Positions 21,628-34,689 of a DNA stretch of 64,000 nt are shown piece after piece; position 1 is the stretch's first letter; every line of letters begins with the position of its first letter. The stretch spans positions 33,351,948 to 33,415,947 of the forward strand of contig OX638370.1 of assembly GCA_951812925.1 (NCBI GenBank), written 5' to 3'. The notes below the pieces were generated by a model. The model saw only the letters and a list, made by a program, of their open reading frames with translations. It did no database searches and was not told the DNA's origin. This stretch comes from Calliopum simillimum (taxonomy: Eukaryota > Arthropoda > Insecta > Diptera > Lauxaniidae). The translations under genes were made by a program, and so were the position numbers.

Positions 21628-22998
21628 CACGGTGTGCCTTAACCCGTTCTAAATCGGACGTCGTAGCACATCAAATTTTTTTCCAGATTCTGTTTACTTA
21701 TCGTTCAAATGATGTATAAAAAAATTTTCACTCGTGACTCCTCGACTAAATTTTGAGATAATCGCTTTTCCAATTGGGGCATTTTCCCATACAAAAAGAA
21801 AAAAAAAATTTTTTTAACTGCATTAAACAAAAATTAAAATAATCACAATCGATGTGTTTTGCGATACTTAACGCGAATGCAACCTCAGAATTGCTCTATC
21901 GTGTATAGTTTATGAGATATTGTAACCTAACGACCAAAAAAAGTAGTTTTTTGCCATATTTTGAAGCTATATAACTATGTAACATATCATCTATTCGTCA
22001 AATGTGGCTTTAATACTTAAAAGCTTTAATCTTTTCCTTTAAAACCTAATTTAAATTATATTTATATCTTCATGCTTCAAAGAGATATCGTAGACCGAAA
22101 AATTGTCAAAACGGGTTTTTTGCACTTTTGTGTCTTTTTAGGTTAGGATATCTTTGAGGAAAAAAAATATATCAACATAATTTAAATTAAGTTTTAAAGG
22201 CAAAGGTTAGGACTTTAAAGTTGTTTACCAGATTTAACGAAATTAAAATTTCTTACACATTTTAAACATATTCAACGAACCGACTACTTCTAAATTCAGC
22301 CGTTTGACACCCCGAGTGTTGTTACGGCTGAATTTTGAAATGGTCGGTTCGTTGGACATGTTTAAAATGTGAAAGAAATTTTAATTTTGTTAAATCTGGT
22401 AAGCAACTTTAAAGTCCTAATCTTTGCCTTTAAAATTTAGTTTAAATTATGTTGATATCTTTTATTTCCTCAAAGATATCCTAACCTAAAAAGACACAAA
22501 AGTGCAAAAACCCGTTTTGACAATTTTTCGGTCTACGATATCTCTTTGAAGCATGAAGATATAAATATAATTTAAATTAGGTTTTAAAGGAAAAGATTGA
22601 AGCTTTTAAGTGTTTAAGCCACATTTGACGAATAGATGATATGTTACATAGTTATATAGCTTCAAAATATGGCAAAAAACTACTTTTTTTGGTCTTTAGG
22701 TTACAATATCTCATAAACTATACACGATAGAGCAATTCTGAGGTTGCATTCGCGTTAAGCATCGCAAAACACATCGATTGTGATTATTTTAATTTTTGTT
22801 TAATGTAGTTAAAAAAAATTTTTTTTTCTTTTTGTATGGGAAAATGCCCCAATTAGAAAAGCGATTATCTCAAAATTTAGTCGAGGAGTCACGAGTGAAA
22901 ATTTTTTTATACATCATTTGAACGATAGGTAAACAGAATCTGGAAAAAAATTTGATGTGCTACGACGTCCGATTTAGAACGGGTTAAGGCACACCGTG
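21628..22998. mobile_element. Giant inverted-repeat element B (about 676-bp arms, 20-bp loop)
   Basis: Begins CACGGTGTGCCTTAACCCG and ends CGGGTTAAGGCACACCGTG. Base pairing across the dyad near 22313 is kept at constant spacing along the full length with only scattered mismatches; the loop is about 22303-22323. CCTA occurs immediately on both sides (21624-21627 and 22999-23002), consistent with a 4-bp target duplication. No protein is encoded. Confidence 0.85.
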
Positions 22999-23265
22999 CC
23001 TAGTGTTTATATAGTAATAGTCATATTCAATAAAAACGACTTTCCGATAAAGAAACAATCGTAGTTTAAATTTCTAGGAAGAACTCAACCATTAGGATTT
23101 ATTTTTACATTCTAACTTCCAAGTGCTTCTCTATTTTTTAATAGCTACGTGGAATTCGCCTATACTACATAAACCTGCAAATATCGCTTCGTATTAGACA
23201 CGCAATATCTTCATTGTACTATACGATACGTTCGATCTCTTCGTATGTGGTTAGTGCTTTTGTTT

Positions 23266-23918
23266 ATTATACCCTACACCCAGGGTATATTCACTTTGTC
23301 CTTCCGTTTGTAACGCAGAGAAGGAGGCGTGGCAGATATGGAAAAGTATATATATTCTTGATCAGCGTCACCTCCTGAGTCGATATAGCCATGTCCGTCT
23401 GTCTGGCTGGGTGGCTGGGTAACGGCTGGGTGTGTGTGGAAATACACTTTTTGGGAAAACTAAGCAAGATAATTCAATGAAATTTGGTGCCCCGCCTCCG
23501 TCATCAAAGTTATCTCGGGGGATTGCAAATGAGCAAAATCGGTTAACGGACACGCCTACCGCCCATACAAAAAATATATTCAAAATGCAATTTTAGGAGT
23601 ATTTTTCACGAGAATGCAACCAAAATACACATAAATACTACAAATTGTAAGCGCAAGCTCTGAGAAAAAACTGAGCGAACTCAGACAAGAGGGCGTGGCA
23701 CCTCCCACATAAGCAAAAGCTTCAAAACGCTATACTGAAAGCGATTTTCGAGATATTCGAACCAAATTTAACTCGGAACTCTAAATGAAAGCTCTCAACA
23801 AAAATAGGGTGAAATCGGACAAGGAGGCGTGGCACCTCGCTTACAAGTAAATTTTTCAAAACACTGCAGTGTAGTGTATTTATTTTTTGGCCATGCTAAA
23901 AGTTACAACCTTACTAGT
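23266..23918 (+). mobile_element. Helitron/DINE-like element, copy 3
   Basis: Starts TATACCCTACACCCAGGG and ends with a damaged hairpin TTTTGGCCATGCTAAAAG then TTACAACCTTACTAGT. Internally it has GATCAGCGTCACCTCCTGAG, CTGTCTGGCTGGGTGGCTGG, and two GGCGTGGCACCTC sub-units. Full length by comparison with the other copies. Confidence 0.65.
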
Positions 23919-23919
23919 T

Positions 23920-26610
23920 TTTGTACTCGTTTTACATTTGGTTGTTGAAAAATCACAATGTCTTAGGGCTCAAAATATGTTCAAATATATTGTTATGAAA
24001 TAATAACATAAAGTGTTTAAAACTCATTCTCCGTCCTATCCCTAACAGTTTCTTGGTGCACTTAATTTGTCCGTTTCGCATACTACGATATTTTCAAAAA
24101 AAAAAAACTTATACGACATTGTTTGTATAAATATTTCAGCTACTGCTTTTCTATGTTAACACTTCGAAAAAAAAATTTTTTTATATAGAATTGTCAACCA
24201 TGAAGTTGGTTCCTCAATTTAGACTATCTCCGCACATTTTTTCCTATTCAAACTGTAAATTCTTTAAATATTTAGTAAATAGAGAACTGAAAGTGAAAAA
24301 AAAGAGGAGATTCAGTTTATTTTCAGCTCAGTCAGATTTGGTTTTTCGGCAGTGAGTATTAGCGAGTTTGTTTTTTCAAGAAAAATTTTAAAATTTTTAA
24401 AGTTTTTATTTTATATTACTAAACATATCATTACATCTTTATATAATTAAATCAATAAATGATTACTGAGGCTATCCACCAGTTTCAACTTTTTAAAATA
24501 AAATTGCTCTTTTCATTGTGATATTACTGTTTTTTTGCAACATTTCGTCATTCTCCGTTTCATCATTCTCCGTCGCTTTTTGCAAAATTTCATCATTCTC
24601 CGTTTAGTAACCCTCCACCTGATCTTTTATGTTAGTTTTGCTTGAACTATTTATTTAAAAAATAAGAATTAAACTTTAGTACTAAACCACTTAAATAAAC
24701 TTTATAAAAATCCAACCAAAATTAAAGGTTGCCACCTTATTATCTTTTATAATTCTTAGTTTTTTTGACTAAATTGAAATTTTTAGTTTAAGAAACTTTT
24801 TTTAAATTTTAAAAAACTTTCGGTGTTGCCAACAAATGTAGTGGATTCAATAATATTGAACTTCAGTAACTTCGAAAAATTCCAAAACTACTTTGGAAAA
24901 CTATTTTTTATTCAGGGACAACAAAGTGACAATTCAAATTAAATCAGACATCGACAAGGTTTCTTCAAGTAATAATAAAAGTTTTTGAACAAGGTTAATC
25001 CACTTTCGAATAGCTTAAAATGTATATGGTCACTGAAAAAAAAAGAAACTTCAAAATTCTATATTCGCCTCCAAGTCCAAACAAATTGATACGCAAATCA
25101 TTTGCAACAATGATTAAGCGTGCAATTTATTACATTTAAAGCGCTTTCTGTGCATTGGCCAAGTTAAATACAATTGGCCATATTTTATTCAGTGTCTATG
25201 TATGTGGCTGCAACACTGGCAACAAATGAATGACACAGTGCGTTCGCTTATTGCACTGTGCAAAGGAGCGTGGGCAATTTTGTTTTTCTTCTTGCGCAGT
25301 CAGTAGTCGCATTGACGTCAACTATATGTCGTTTGTCGTCGTCGTCGGCAGGCAGCAATAGTTGGCGTTTACTGCCAAATGTTGCCAACGGCAAAAAACG
25401 TTGACGTTCAGTACAAAATGGCCAATAGGGAAATCTATTTAAATTTCTCATTAATTTGTGAATGATTTTCTGAGAATTGCATGAGGAGTTGTGTGACAGA
25501 GAGACGCAAAGAAACTTAGTGACAAATTGATAAATTTTCATATTAAGCTACTGAGGATGATGCCCTGCAGCTATCGGCGATTTATGGAGCGTAATCAATT
25601 TGAAGTAATTTGAAATTAATAGTTTAGAAATGTTTCAAATGCTTTAAGTTAAAGCAGTCATATTTTAATTATATTGGATTTGAGTAATTAAATTTTGTAG
25701 CTAATTTAAATTGGCCCCCTATAACATATGTATGCACATATCATTTTCAAGTTATTAAGAAATTCTTATGCTAGTGTCTGATGCATATATGAAAGTAATG
25801 TCATAGTTTGAATGTGCTGTAATTTTTCTAAATATTATCAAATATCCTTGTACTTTGCCAATTATGTTGTAGACAGATAAAGAATCAGTTGACAATAAGC
25901 CAGTTAATTTGAATTCAGATGTTTACCGAGGAAGAATTCATAATGCCTCAAATCGAGCTCTAGTGTGCGAACCATTTGACCCATATAATTTTTTTAACTT
26001 AATGATAAAAAAAATCTTCATCTTCAGGTAATCTTTTTATGAAAACAGGGTCAAATTTTTTTTAATCCTAACTAAAAGGCTGCAAATTAGAATCTTGCGT
26101 GAATAATGGGACACCTTATAGCTTAATTTTATTAAATGAAGTCAACACTATGTATATCGCCAGCTGGTAGACACTTCATAAGTCATATTGATAAACGTCT
26201 CTATTAAAGGTGAGCTACCCATATCCATACCCAGAGAGTGATTTAAGTCTATTTTCACTCCCTTTTGCTTTTAGAACAAAACTTGAATGCAAAATTCTTA
26301 ATTCCTTTTAACACTTGTTGCTAAAAGTGTTTTGCACATTTCTTAAAAACACTTCAAAGCTAAATATTTAACTGCACAAAAAAATTACTTAATTTCGCAA
26401 CAAAAACCAAACATTTTGTAGCACAATTTCTACACTTCAAACAAGAATTAAAAAAAAAAGTCATAACAAAATTTGTGTCATGATTTAAAAACTTTGAGTC
26501 AAAACAATGAGAAAAGTTTTTTTATTTATTTTAAATTGGATATTATAAGAACAACAACAACAAAATTTAGTACCCTACATCGCGTCAGCATTAGGTAATT
26601 GTACACGCAA
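23920..26610. other. Intergenic DNA without recognised genes
   Basis: A small cluster of TCATTCTCCGTT words lies at 24545-24605. A GC-richer patch at 25250-25420 with (GTC)n near 25330 may be conserved non-coding DNA or a 5' exon of a gene outside the window, but no frame is convincing. Confidence 0.35.
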
Positions 26611-26624
26611 TAGTCATATAAGGA

Positions 26625-26755
26625 AATCCAAGAATCGGGAAAATCGTGGCAAGAGATCAAAGTCATCGCAAGGGATCGTGACAAATGGAGAGATTTCATA
26701 TTGGCCCTATGCTCCTCCTAGGAGTTAAAGGAGAATACATACATACATACAATAT
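26625..26755 (+). mobile_element. 3' end fragment of a non-LTR retrotransposon with (CATA)n tail
   Basis: Plus-strand counterpart of 16445-16590: AATCGGGAAAATCGTGGCAA, GGGATCGTGACAAATGGAG, TTGGCCCTATGCTCCTCC. It is followed after about 20 bp by CATACATACATACAA, a simple 3' tail. The short translation ends RDKWRDFILALCSS. Severely 5' truncated. Confidence 0.55.
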
Positions 26756-26759
26756 TGAA

Positions 26760-28130
26760 GGATTCACATTTAATTTTACCTGGCTTAATGGCAAAATATA
26801 AAAATAATTTTAACTTTGTGCACATTTACACACAAATACCTTTCTAATGGTGTATAATTGAAAGTCGTGCTCTATTTATAACATAGTAAAAATGGTAGGA
26901 CAAATTTTTGTCTTGCGTATTAATCTATAGATAACAGCAACAGTCAATGTCTAAACACTAGGAATGTTTTCTTGTCCGGAATGTACGACATCTTAAGATT
27001 CTTAATTGTTTTAACCAAAGCTTGCCTGAATTATTTCTATTAATTTCTCACCATAACACTTTAAAGTTTTGATTGTATGGGGTGGCTCATTGGGACTTTT
27101 CTACGGAACCCCTTCCTATTGATTTCACAGTTATCAACTTAATTTGATGCTTATGTTTAAAATAAAGGAAAAGGACAGGGATAAAACAAATTCCTAAGGT
27201 TGCCTAGCAACTTTTTGTAATGCACATGATTTGAAGCCGTCTAAAATAACATGAATAAAACGTCCCCTGCAGAAGCTCGTTTCACAACGAACAAATTAAT
27301 TGGCGTGCGATTAGTTTTGATACCACAGCACGATATCATACCAAATCAAATAAATATCTCAGGAATATCCAAGGCAATACCCAGGCTCTCATCGAAAAGA
27401 ATCCATCTCTCTGAGTGTAAGGTCAGTTCTGTGATATATCGTTTCCAATGGAAGAGCAATGTGGGAACATACTCTGTGTAGGGTATTAATCTAATGACAG
27501 TAACAAAAATAAAGATTTTTCTGGTTACTAACATAAGGACACTTTGAACAAATAATTATTATTTATCTCAATTTTTTTTTTTCGCTTTTAAAGTGTTTTA
27601 TTTCAAATACTTTATTTTTCGGTGAAATTTCTTATTTCATGATTTCATTTTTTTTACACTGTCTCCCCTTCAATTTTGACATAAGTTCTTCTGAGCGTTA
27701 AGTAGAATGTGCCCTAATACGTTTTGCATGGAAGTTGAAAACAAACGCACTTTTTTCATTCATGGGACTACGCAAGGACGACTGTAAGAAATTTCAAGGT
27801 TTTAAAATACAAATGTATTCATATGACATAAGTATATCCCTCTGATGTATAGAAAAGTTTTTTTTTTTCATATAAATTTAATTAAATTTAATTTAAAACG
27901 CAAATTTACTCATAAACGATAAACTTCTCAAATGCGTCAAAAATTTAGGAATTTGAAAAGATTTTTAGGTTAACTAAATACATATAAAAAATTAAATTTA
28001 AAACATGAAATAGAACTTCAACTTAAACAAAAATTATTAAAAAGGTCTTCTTTTTTTTTTTTCAATGTGAAAAATGATATAAAGTGCACCATATCATGGG
28101 TAATATGGCACCATAGGTGACTTTTAAGTT
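26760..28130. other. Intergenic DNA without recognised genes
   Basis: No coding exon or repeat boundary was recognised. Confidence 0.3.
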
Positions 28131-28327
28131 TTTGTTTCTAAAATTGTGGCTCGTTTTCATATAAGAAGTGTATTAGAGCGGATCAATTTGTTCGAAACTA
28201 AATTTTTTGACCAGTTAACATTCAGTTTCGGATTCTACGTTAAATTCTAGCTAAAAAAGTCTTTGGGACCATGTATCTGCGGTGAGTTTCAAGGCGCCTT
28301 AAAATCGTTTGAATTTTGGAGAGTTTT

Positions 28328-29199
28328 TATACCCTACTCCCAGGGTATATTCACTTTGTCCTTCCGTTTGTAACGCAGAGAAGGAGGTGTGGCAGAAATA
28401 GAAAAGTATATATATTCTTGATCAGCGTCACCTCCTGAGTCGATATAGCCATGCCCATCTGTCTGTCTGGCTAGCTGTGTATGTAAATACATTTTTTGAA
28501 ATTTGATGCCTTTGTCATCAAAGTTAGCTCAAGGGATTCAAAATGAGCGAAATCGATCAAAGGACACACCTACCGCCCATACAAAAAATATATTCAAAAT
28601 GCAACTTTAGGAGTATTTTTCACGACAATTCAAGCAAAATACACATAAATACTACGAATTGTAAGCGCAAGCTCTGAGAAAAAACTGGGCAAATTCGGAA
28701 AAGAGGGTGTGTGACCTCCCATATAAGCTAAAGCTTCGAAACGCGATACTGAAAGCGTTTTTTGAAATAATCGTATCAAATTTGACTCAGACACTAAGGA
28801 TTATAAATGCAAGCTCTTAACAAAAAGTGGGTGAAATCAGACAAGAGGGCGTGGAACCGCCCAGATTAGCAAAAGTTTCAAAATGCTATACTGAAAGAGT
28901 ATTTTGAGACAATCCAACTAAATTTCACTCAAATACTAAAGACTATAAATCCACGCTCTAAACTACAACTAGACGAACTTGGACAAGCGGGCATGGCACC
29001 TCCTAAATATGCAAAAGCTTCAAAACGCTATACTGAAAACGTTTTTTCACTCAGACACTAAGAACTATAAATGCAAGCTCTCAACAAATACTGGGTGAAC
29101 TCGGATAAGAGGCCGTGGCACCTTCCATATAAGCAAAATTTTATTTTATTTATTTTGTATTTATTTTTTGGCCAGGCCAAAAATTACACCCTTACTAGT
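28328..29199 (+). mobile_element. Helitron/DINE-like element, copy 4, inserted in an inverted-repeat arm
   Basis: Starts TATACCCTACTCCCAGGG and ends TTTTTTGGCCAGGCCAAAAA, TTACACCCTTACTAGT. Comparison with the uninterrupted opposite arm at 30925-31220 shows the left boundary after GAGAGTTTTT and the right boundary before TGTACATTGCATG. Five GTGGCACCTC-type sub-units lie inside. This copy best defines the ends of the family. Confidence 0.7.
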
Positions 29200-29606
29200 T
29201 GTACATTGCATGATTGTCTTTGAAAACTTAGATCTTCCGAACGATTTGTTATATTGTTATGATTTTCACACTGTTGGAAAGGTGTTGATAACATGGATGA
29301 ACTGTACGGGGGTAAAAATGTGGAGCACCGCAGGTTCTTGAAACATGATTTTTCTTATTTTTTGAAGTTATACCTATAAGCAAAGTTTTCGGTACTTATA
29401 TTTTGCGTTTGCCCATTTTTTATTCCCTACCCTCCACCCAGTTCATCCATGATTTTCCGTTCTAAGTTTTTATAGCTGTTTATGATGGATCGCAACTTCC
29501 ATACTACGAATCTGAGCTTGATTTTTTTCTGTCGTGCCAGGATACTGAGTTATCGTCTCTCAAAAGTGAAAAAATGACTGTTTTGATGTCTACTTAAAGC
29601 TATATA

Positions 29607-30269
29607 CACAGAAAAAAAAATATCGGTCAATCCAACCGATTTCAACGATAGAAATTGCACCAACCCGCAGTAAAGGTTAAATTGACTGTGCAGTCCAGTA
29701 AAATTACTCTAAAAAAAGTACTGTACAGTTGCTGTTGAAATTGCACCAACCCGGAGTTTTTGTATTTTGACCGTAGAACTCTGTAAATTTACAGTTTACT
29801 CGGTTTAGAAACTATCAATCGCAGTTACAGCAAAAATAACCTTCTTAAAAGGTCAGCTAACAATATAAACTGTTCCAAACAGTTAAAACTGTTTTGGAAC
29901 GGTTTAATAGTTAGCACCCCAGAAGGGCTGTAACTAGCCGTTTCCAAAAACTCGTAGAAATTGTAGCAAACAACTTCTACGGCGACACCATTTCAAATGG
30001 CAAAATATCAGTACAACTCTAGCAAACTTATGTTGATTTATTCTTAAACAATGTGAGATTTTTATGAACCTGTTAAAAACTCAATTCAAAATGTTATTCA
30101 TATGAAAAAAAAAATTTATGGAATACAAAATGTACAGTTGAATTCAACTGTAGAAAAGTAAAGCTGATTCTGAAATTTTGAATTTTTGTTTTTGTTTCCT
30201 ATAGAAAATTTGAAAAACTATAGAATACAAAATTTATAGTTAATTTTACCGTCAGTTTTTTTTTCTGTG
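29607..30269. mobile_element. TA-flanked MITE with CACAGAAAAAAAA ends
   Basis: The left end reads CACAGAAAAAAAAATATCGG and the right end TTTTTTTTTCTGTG, each next to TA (29605-29606 and 30270-30271). The interior has TGTACAGTTG-type words and duplicated AAATTGCACCAACCCG. No frame is present; it is a Tc1/mariner-type non-autonomous element by its target site. Confidence 0.6.
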
Positions 30270-31224
30270 TAACAAAAACAATAAAGTTATTTTTTGTCAC
30301 TGGATACGAGTAGCCAAAACTGCCCTAACTATTTGTACGTTGGGTCCCTACTTTCTAAGTTATAAGCCATAAAAGAAAGGAAATCTCTCAATAATATTCA
30401 AAGGCCATTTTCGGACCAAAAAATTAAAAATTTTAAAATTTTATTATTTTTATCAATAACGTAGTTTATTCGAAAACTTCGAGCTCTTGCGGACCAAGAT
30501 TGTATGAAAAATAACAGCTCTATTCTGGATTTATTGAATGAACCTACTAAATTACAAGCCTCTTAATTAACAGAACAAATATTTTGTTTGTTCATATACT
30601 AAATCTCAAATCTGCTTTCATTCAAAATGTACTTTGGAAAGGTCTTTTTATGCGCTATAAGAAAATTTTAAATTTTCGATATTGCTTTGCCAAGAAGATG
30701 TGATTTCTAATGTACTTTGTATGAAGTTCTCAACTGTCTTCATTCAAAAGTGTCATAGCTTTAAAATGGCAAGCCGTATCCTGATGTGTAGACCCTTGTT
30801 AGAAAGGTATTTTTATGCAGTTTAAAAAAGTTGATGTGATTCCTAATTCATTTTGTATAAATATTTCATATGTCTTCATTCAAAAGGTCATAACTTTTCA
30901 ACCCGATGACGTTTTGCAATAAATTGATAATAAGCAACGACACCTTTCCAACAGTGTCAAAATCATAACAGTTCAACAAATCGTTTGGAAAATCTAAATT
31001 TCTAAAGCCAATCTTGCAATAGAAAAAAACACTCCAAACTTCAAACGATTTTGAGGTGCCTCGAAATTCACCGCAGAGATATAGTTCCGAGGAGTTTTTC
31101 ACTTAGAGTTTAACGTAGAATCAAAAGCAGAATGTTACCAGATCAAAACATAAATTGAAACTCTCTAATTTACATATGTACATGTTTCATATGAAAACAA
31201 ACGGCTCATTACGCATCGATCCAA

Positions 31225-32930
31225 TCATTTGGTTGAGTGGTTTGTTTCAGGTTGATTCATCTTGGAATAACATATTTTCTTCACCTTCTTCGGAAGAAGC
31301 GTAACTACGTAACCACCTAACGTTTGTAAGTAATTTTTTTTGGAACCACCATGTTTTGCATTGCGCTGCCATATCTCTCAGGAGTGCCATTTCTCCCTGG
31401 GGCGCCATACCTCCAAAATTTACCCTGCATGTGATTATTGCAACCAGCATTGTCGTAAGTATTGTTAGTGATTCATAGTATTACCCCAAATCTGTAGTTG
31501 CATACTATTTATATTTTCATCATGGTTTAATTATTCCGCAGGGTAATCATCATCAACAGCATCAGCATCATCATCATTTTCATATGAATTGCAACACAAT
31601 GTACTTGCAGCAAAGTAGGGGGCGAGCGTGAGTCAAAAATTCCTGCCGGACTTTCAAGTGAAAGAGCAAATTCCTGAAATTAAAAAAATTTCAAAGTACA
31701 AAAAAATTGTTACAATTTTTTTTTTTCGGAATACAAAAAAAAAAAATGTCTTTCTACTCAACGTGTTTTATCACAAAACTTTTTACACCCCCAAATTTCG
31801 TAAGTGCGCGCTCTAGCTCGCCCTTGCCATGTTGTTAACCTTGTTAGTGTTGGTGTTGTTTGTTTGTTTGTTACAATAAGGATATCATGTCCTCTAACTG
31901 TAAATATGTAAATTGGCATTAACTTTAATTTCATGCTTACTTTAATGCTGACCTTTTTTTCACTTTCGCTGTGTTTTTTTCTTTTTCTGTGACGTCCACC
32001 CTCGAATAATAAAGTTTTAAGTTTTTCCAAAAGTTAAATGAATTTAGAGCGGAAATATCGCTAAAGTTTTCGTTTGAATGAATGACAAAAATATTACGCT
32101 TTAAGCTTGTTAAAGCATTTTGCTTTAAGTTTAATTTAATTTGTTGCATGCAATTTAAGTTGACTTAAATTTGGGACAGTAATTTGAGTTTGTGATAAAT
32201 TTGCGAGTGGCTGTAGAATTATGAGTGCATTGGATATTATTTTTAACGTATTCTTCTTTCAGCTACATGTATTCAGTTAAATATATGTCTAGATTTGGGA
32301 TCCCAATTGAATAAACCATTTTACAGTTCTTTTGTATACTATTTACACCGACGAGCCAGCCATTTCTAAATTGGATTTAATATCTATAAGGATGCATCTA
32401 TGCACTGAGAAAACAGTATGAATATATACATCAAAATTTGGTAATAATTAAAAAATAATGTATTTGATATAGGCGAATCGAATATTTGATATTATTTAAT
32501 GAGCGGCTTATTTGAGCAATTTTATTGGTTCAATCGTATATTTTTTACTAATAACCAAATATATGTTTGAATCTAAAGACCTTTGTTACTTTTATTTAGA
32601 CCTTTATTTTTATTAACCTTTTTATTAATTAGGAACTTTTTTTTTTGCGGATGAGGAGTGAAAAAGCATTTGCGCTCTTAGGCCCGATCGTCACCGGTAC
32701 CCGTCGTGTCGGACTCTCCTAAACGTCCTACCAACAAAAAACACTTCCTCTTCATCGGGACCTCCCCCCTGGGAAACCGTTTGTGGCATTGCATCAGAGG
32801 GGTTCCCTATAAGGCATTTGATGCCATCTCTTTTAATTTGCCTACGTTGGGCTTCCGCTTTATTACTCCTGTAAAAGAGAGGGGCATATTGACATATAAC
32901 TGTGGTAAAATGATTTTTCGAAATTCCAAA
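31225..32930. other. Intergenic DNA without recognised genes
   Basis: GGGGGCGAGCGTGAG (31618) and AGCTCGCCCTT (31816) form weak inverted ends of a possible 210-bp MITE. A less AT-rich patch at 32680-32880 holds opposite-strand frames of 82 and 94 aa with no recognised domain; the minus-strand one reads AQRRQIKRDGIKCLIGNP and could be a retroelement scrap. Confidence 0.35.
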
Positions 32931-32979
32931 AAAATCCAAGATGGCGGCTGTATAAAGTCCAATACAACTTTAAAATACT

Positions 32980-33540
32980 CACATGTTTGAAAATTCATAG
33001 CTTCGTACGTATTTCTTGGACGATTCTAAGAATTTTATGCCTTGTACACTTTTTTCGTAAGATGACTTCCTCTTTAGTAAACAAAAGACTTTTGCTTTCC
33101 GCGGGCGTTTAAAAGCCAAAAACTCTCATCTAGCGACCGAATCCCATCTTGAGTCATACACCGTTTTAAAGCTTATAAATTATGCTTTAATTAAAAGTAC
33201 TTTTAAAAAAAAATTCAAAAGTATTTTTAAGCTTAATAAATTTTGGTGAAAACAAATTTTTTGTACGAAGTAATATTTTTATATAAAAAGAACATTTTAA
33301 AATGAATGGAAACAGTTCTTTAGATATATCAATTTACAAACTTTGGTGTGAGCTATAAATTTTTGAAAAAACATCCTTTTCATGAAAATGACTAAGAACG
33401 CCAATTTCAACACCCTGTATTTTAACAACAAATGATACTAGGACCAAATCCTCCCGGATTATTGTTCTTGCACACCGGAACTACCACATTGCCAAATTTA
33501 AGCGAAATCGGAGATAAAAATATTTTCACTTGGTACACTT
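32980..33540. mobile_element. Dispersed repeat related to the 46.1-46.9 kb foldback
   Basis: Shares, in order, CTTGGACGATTCTAAG, CACTTTTTTCGTAAGATG, CGCGGGCGTT, AAAAGCCAAAAACTCTCAT, TAGCGACCGAATCCCATCT, AAGCTTATAAATTATGC, GCCAATTTCAACACCCTGTA and AACAAATGATACTAGGACC with the reverse complement of 46141-46700. A single-arm copy. Confidence 0.6.
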
Positions 33541-33639
33541 GGCGTATATATGGCTTCATATATAAACATCCTAATGTCAAATGTCTTGTAGCCCACCTTA
33601 ATTTACTAATCAAAAAAACATCCACAGTTCATTAATCAA

Positions 33640-34680
33640 CTCAAGGTTTTTATTTAATGAATCATAAAAAAGGCTTAACATTGTTGGCTTAAGCAGCCGT
33701 TTATGGGATTTATGTGAAATCTGATTTTTTTTATTTATTTTTGTTCTTTGATACAAATCCTGATTATGCGAATATCCCGCTGTGATGAACAAAACTACGG
33801 TGCAATTTTAACAGAAAAAAATTGTTTAAAAATACAACGAATTTTGTAAAGTATATTTCTTCTCGTCGAAATTGGTGGAACATTATCAAATCGAAAAATA
33901 TTGAACTAAGTCGAAAACTTTAAAAAAGTATTAAAACTTCGAAAATTATGGAAAATCATTAAAAAGTATTGAAATTATAGAAAAAAGTATGGAAAGATAA
34001 GGAAAAAGTCATAAATATCGAAAAACATAATAACTAATATTTAAAATTAACATTAAATGGTATCGATAAGTCGAGAATTATCAGGAAAGGCTGAAAATGT
34101 TAAAAACATTGAAAAATTCTATAAAAACGTTTGAGTATCGTTTATTTCCAAAAGTTTCAATAGCCAATTGAAACTTCTCGAAGTAAAGTAATGGGTTTTT
34201 TCATAAACTTTTTACTTTCAAAAACCCACCGTATAAAATGCATACTGTGCAGCTGATTGTCTGCGAATTTTTGTATTCCAATCAACAAAAATCAACTTAA
34301 TGATATTTGCAATAAAAAAAGTATGTATGCAATATGGTTCTTAATTTACTACAAATTGAGTCTGAAATGAATGATATAAAAATGTTGCTGATTTGTATCT
34401 TAAGAACTGATGTCCCATGGTGACGTAAGAATGCTGGGTGATCTAAATGGAATGTTTCGTCAAAATGCAAAAGCAGTTAATTCATGTTTTCATAATTGTT
34501 GGCAAATCACGAAAAAAGTTTAAAACTTTTCCTAGTCATTATAATGATCCAATTTTTTTGTGATCTAAATTGCTAAACATGGATAATCACAATATATCTT
34601 TGTTATTGTTATTAATATAATAAAATAGGATTTAACTTATTTTGCTTCTGTAAACTTTTTTAACTTGTTTTGCAACTGTA
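33640..34680. other. AT-rich intergenic DNA without recognised genes
   Basis: Very A-rich with GAAAAATTATGGAAAA-type words around 33900-34130. No gene or boundary seen. Confidence 0.3.
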
Positions 34681-34689
34681 TTCTCTGCC

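Larger units (their letters stand above)
28140..31220. mobile_element. Large inverted-repeat complex with nested insertions
   Basis: The left arm is split (28140-28327 and 29200-29295) and the right arm is 30925-31220. Shared words, read in inverse orientation on the right, are TTCTACGTTAAA, TCTGCGGTGA, AAAATCGTTTGAA, ATGATTGTCTTTGAAAA, AACGATTTGTT and ACTGTTGGAAAGGTGT. The left arm is interrupted by the Helitron-like copy 4, and the spacer holds a TA-flanked MITE. The order of events is element first, both insertions later. Confidence 0.6.
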
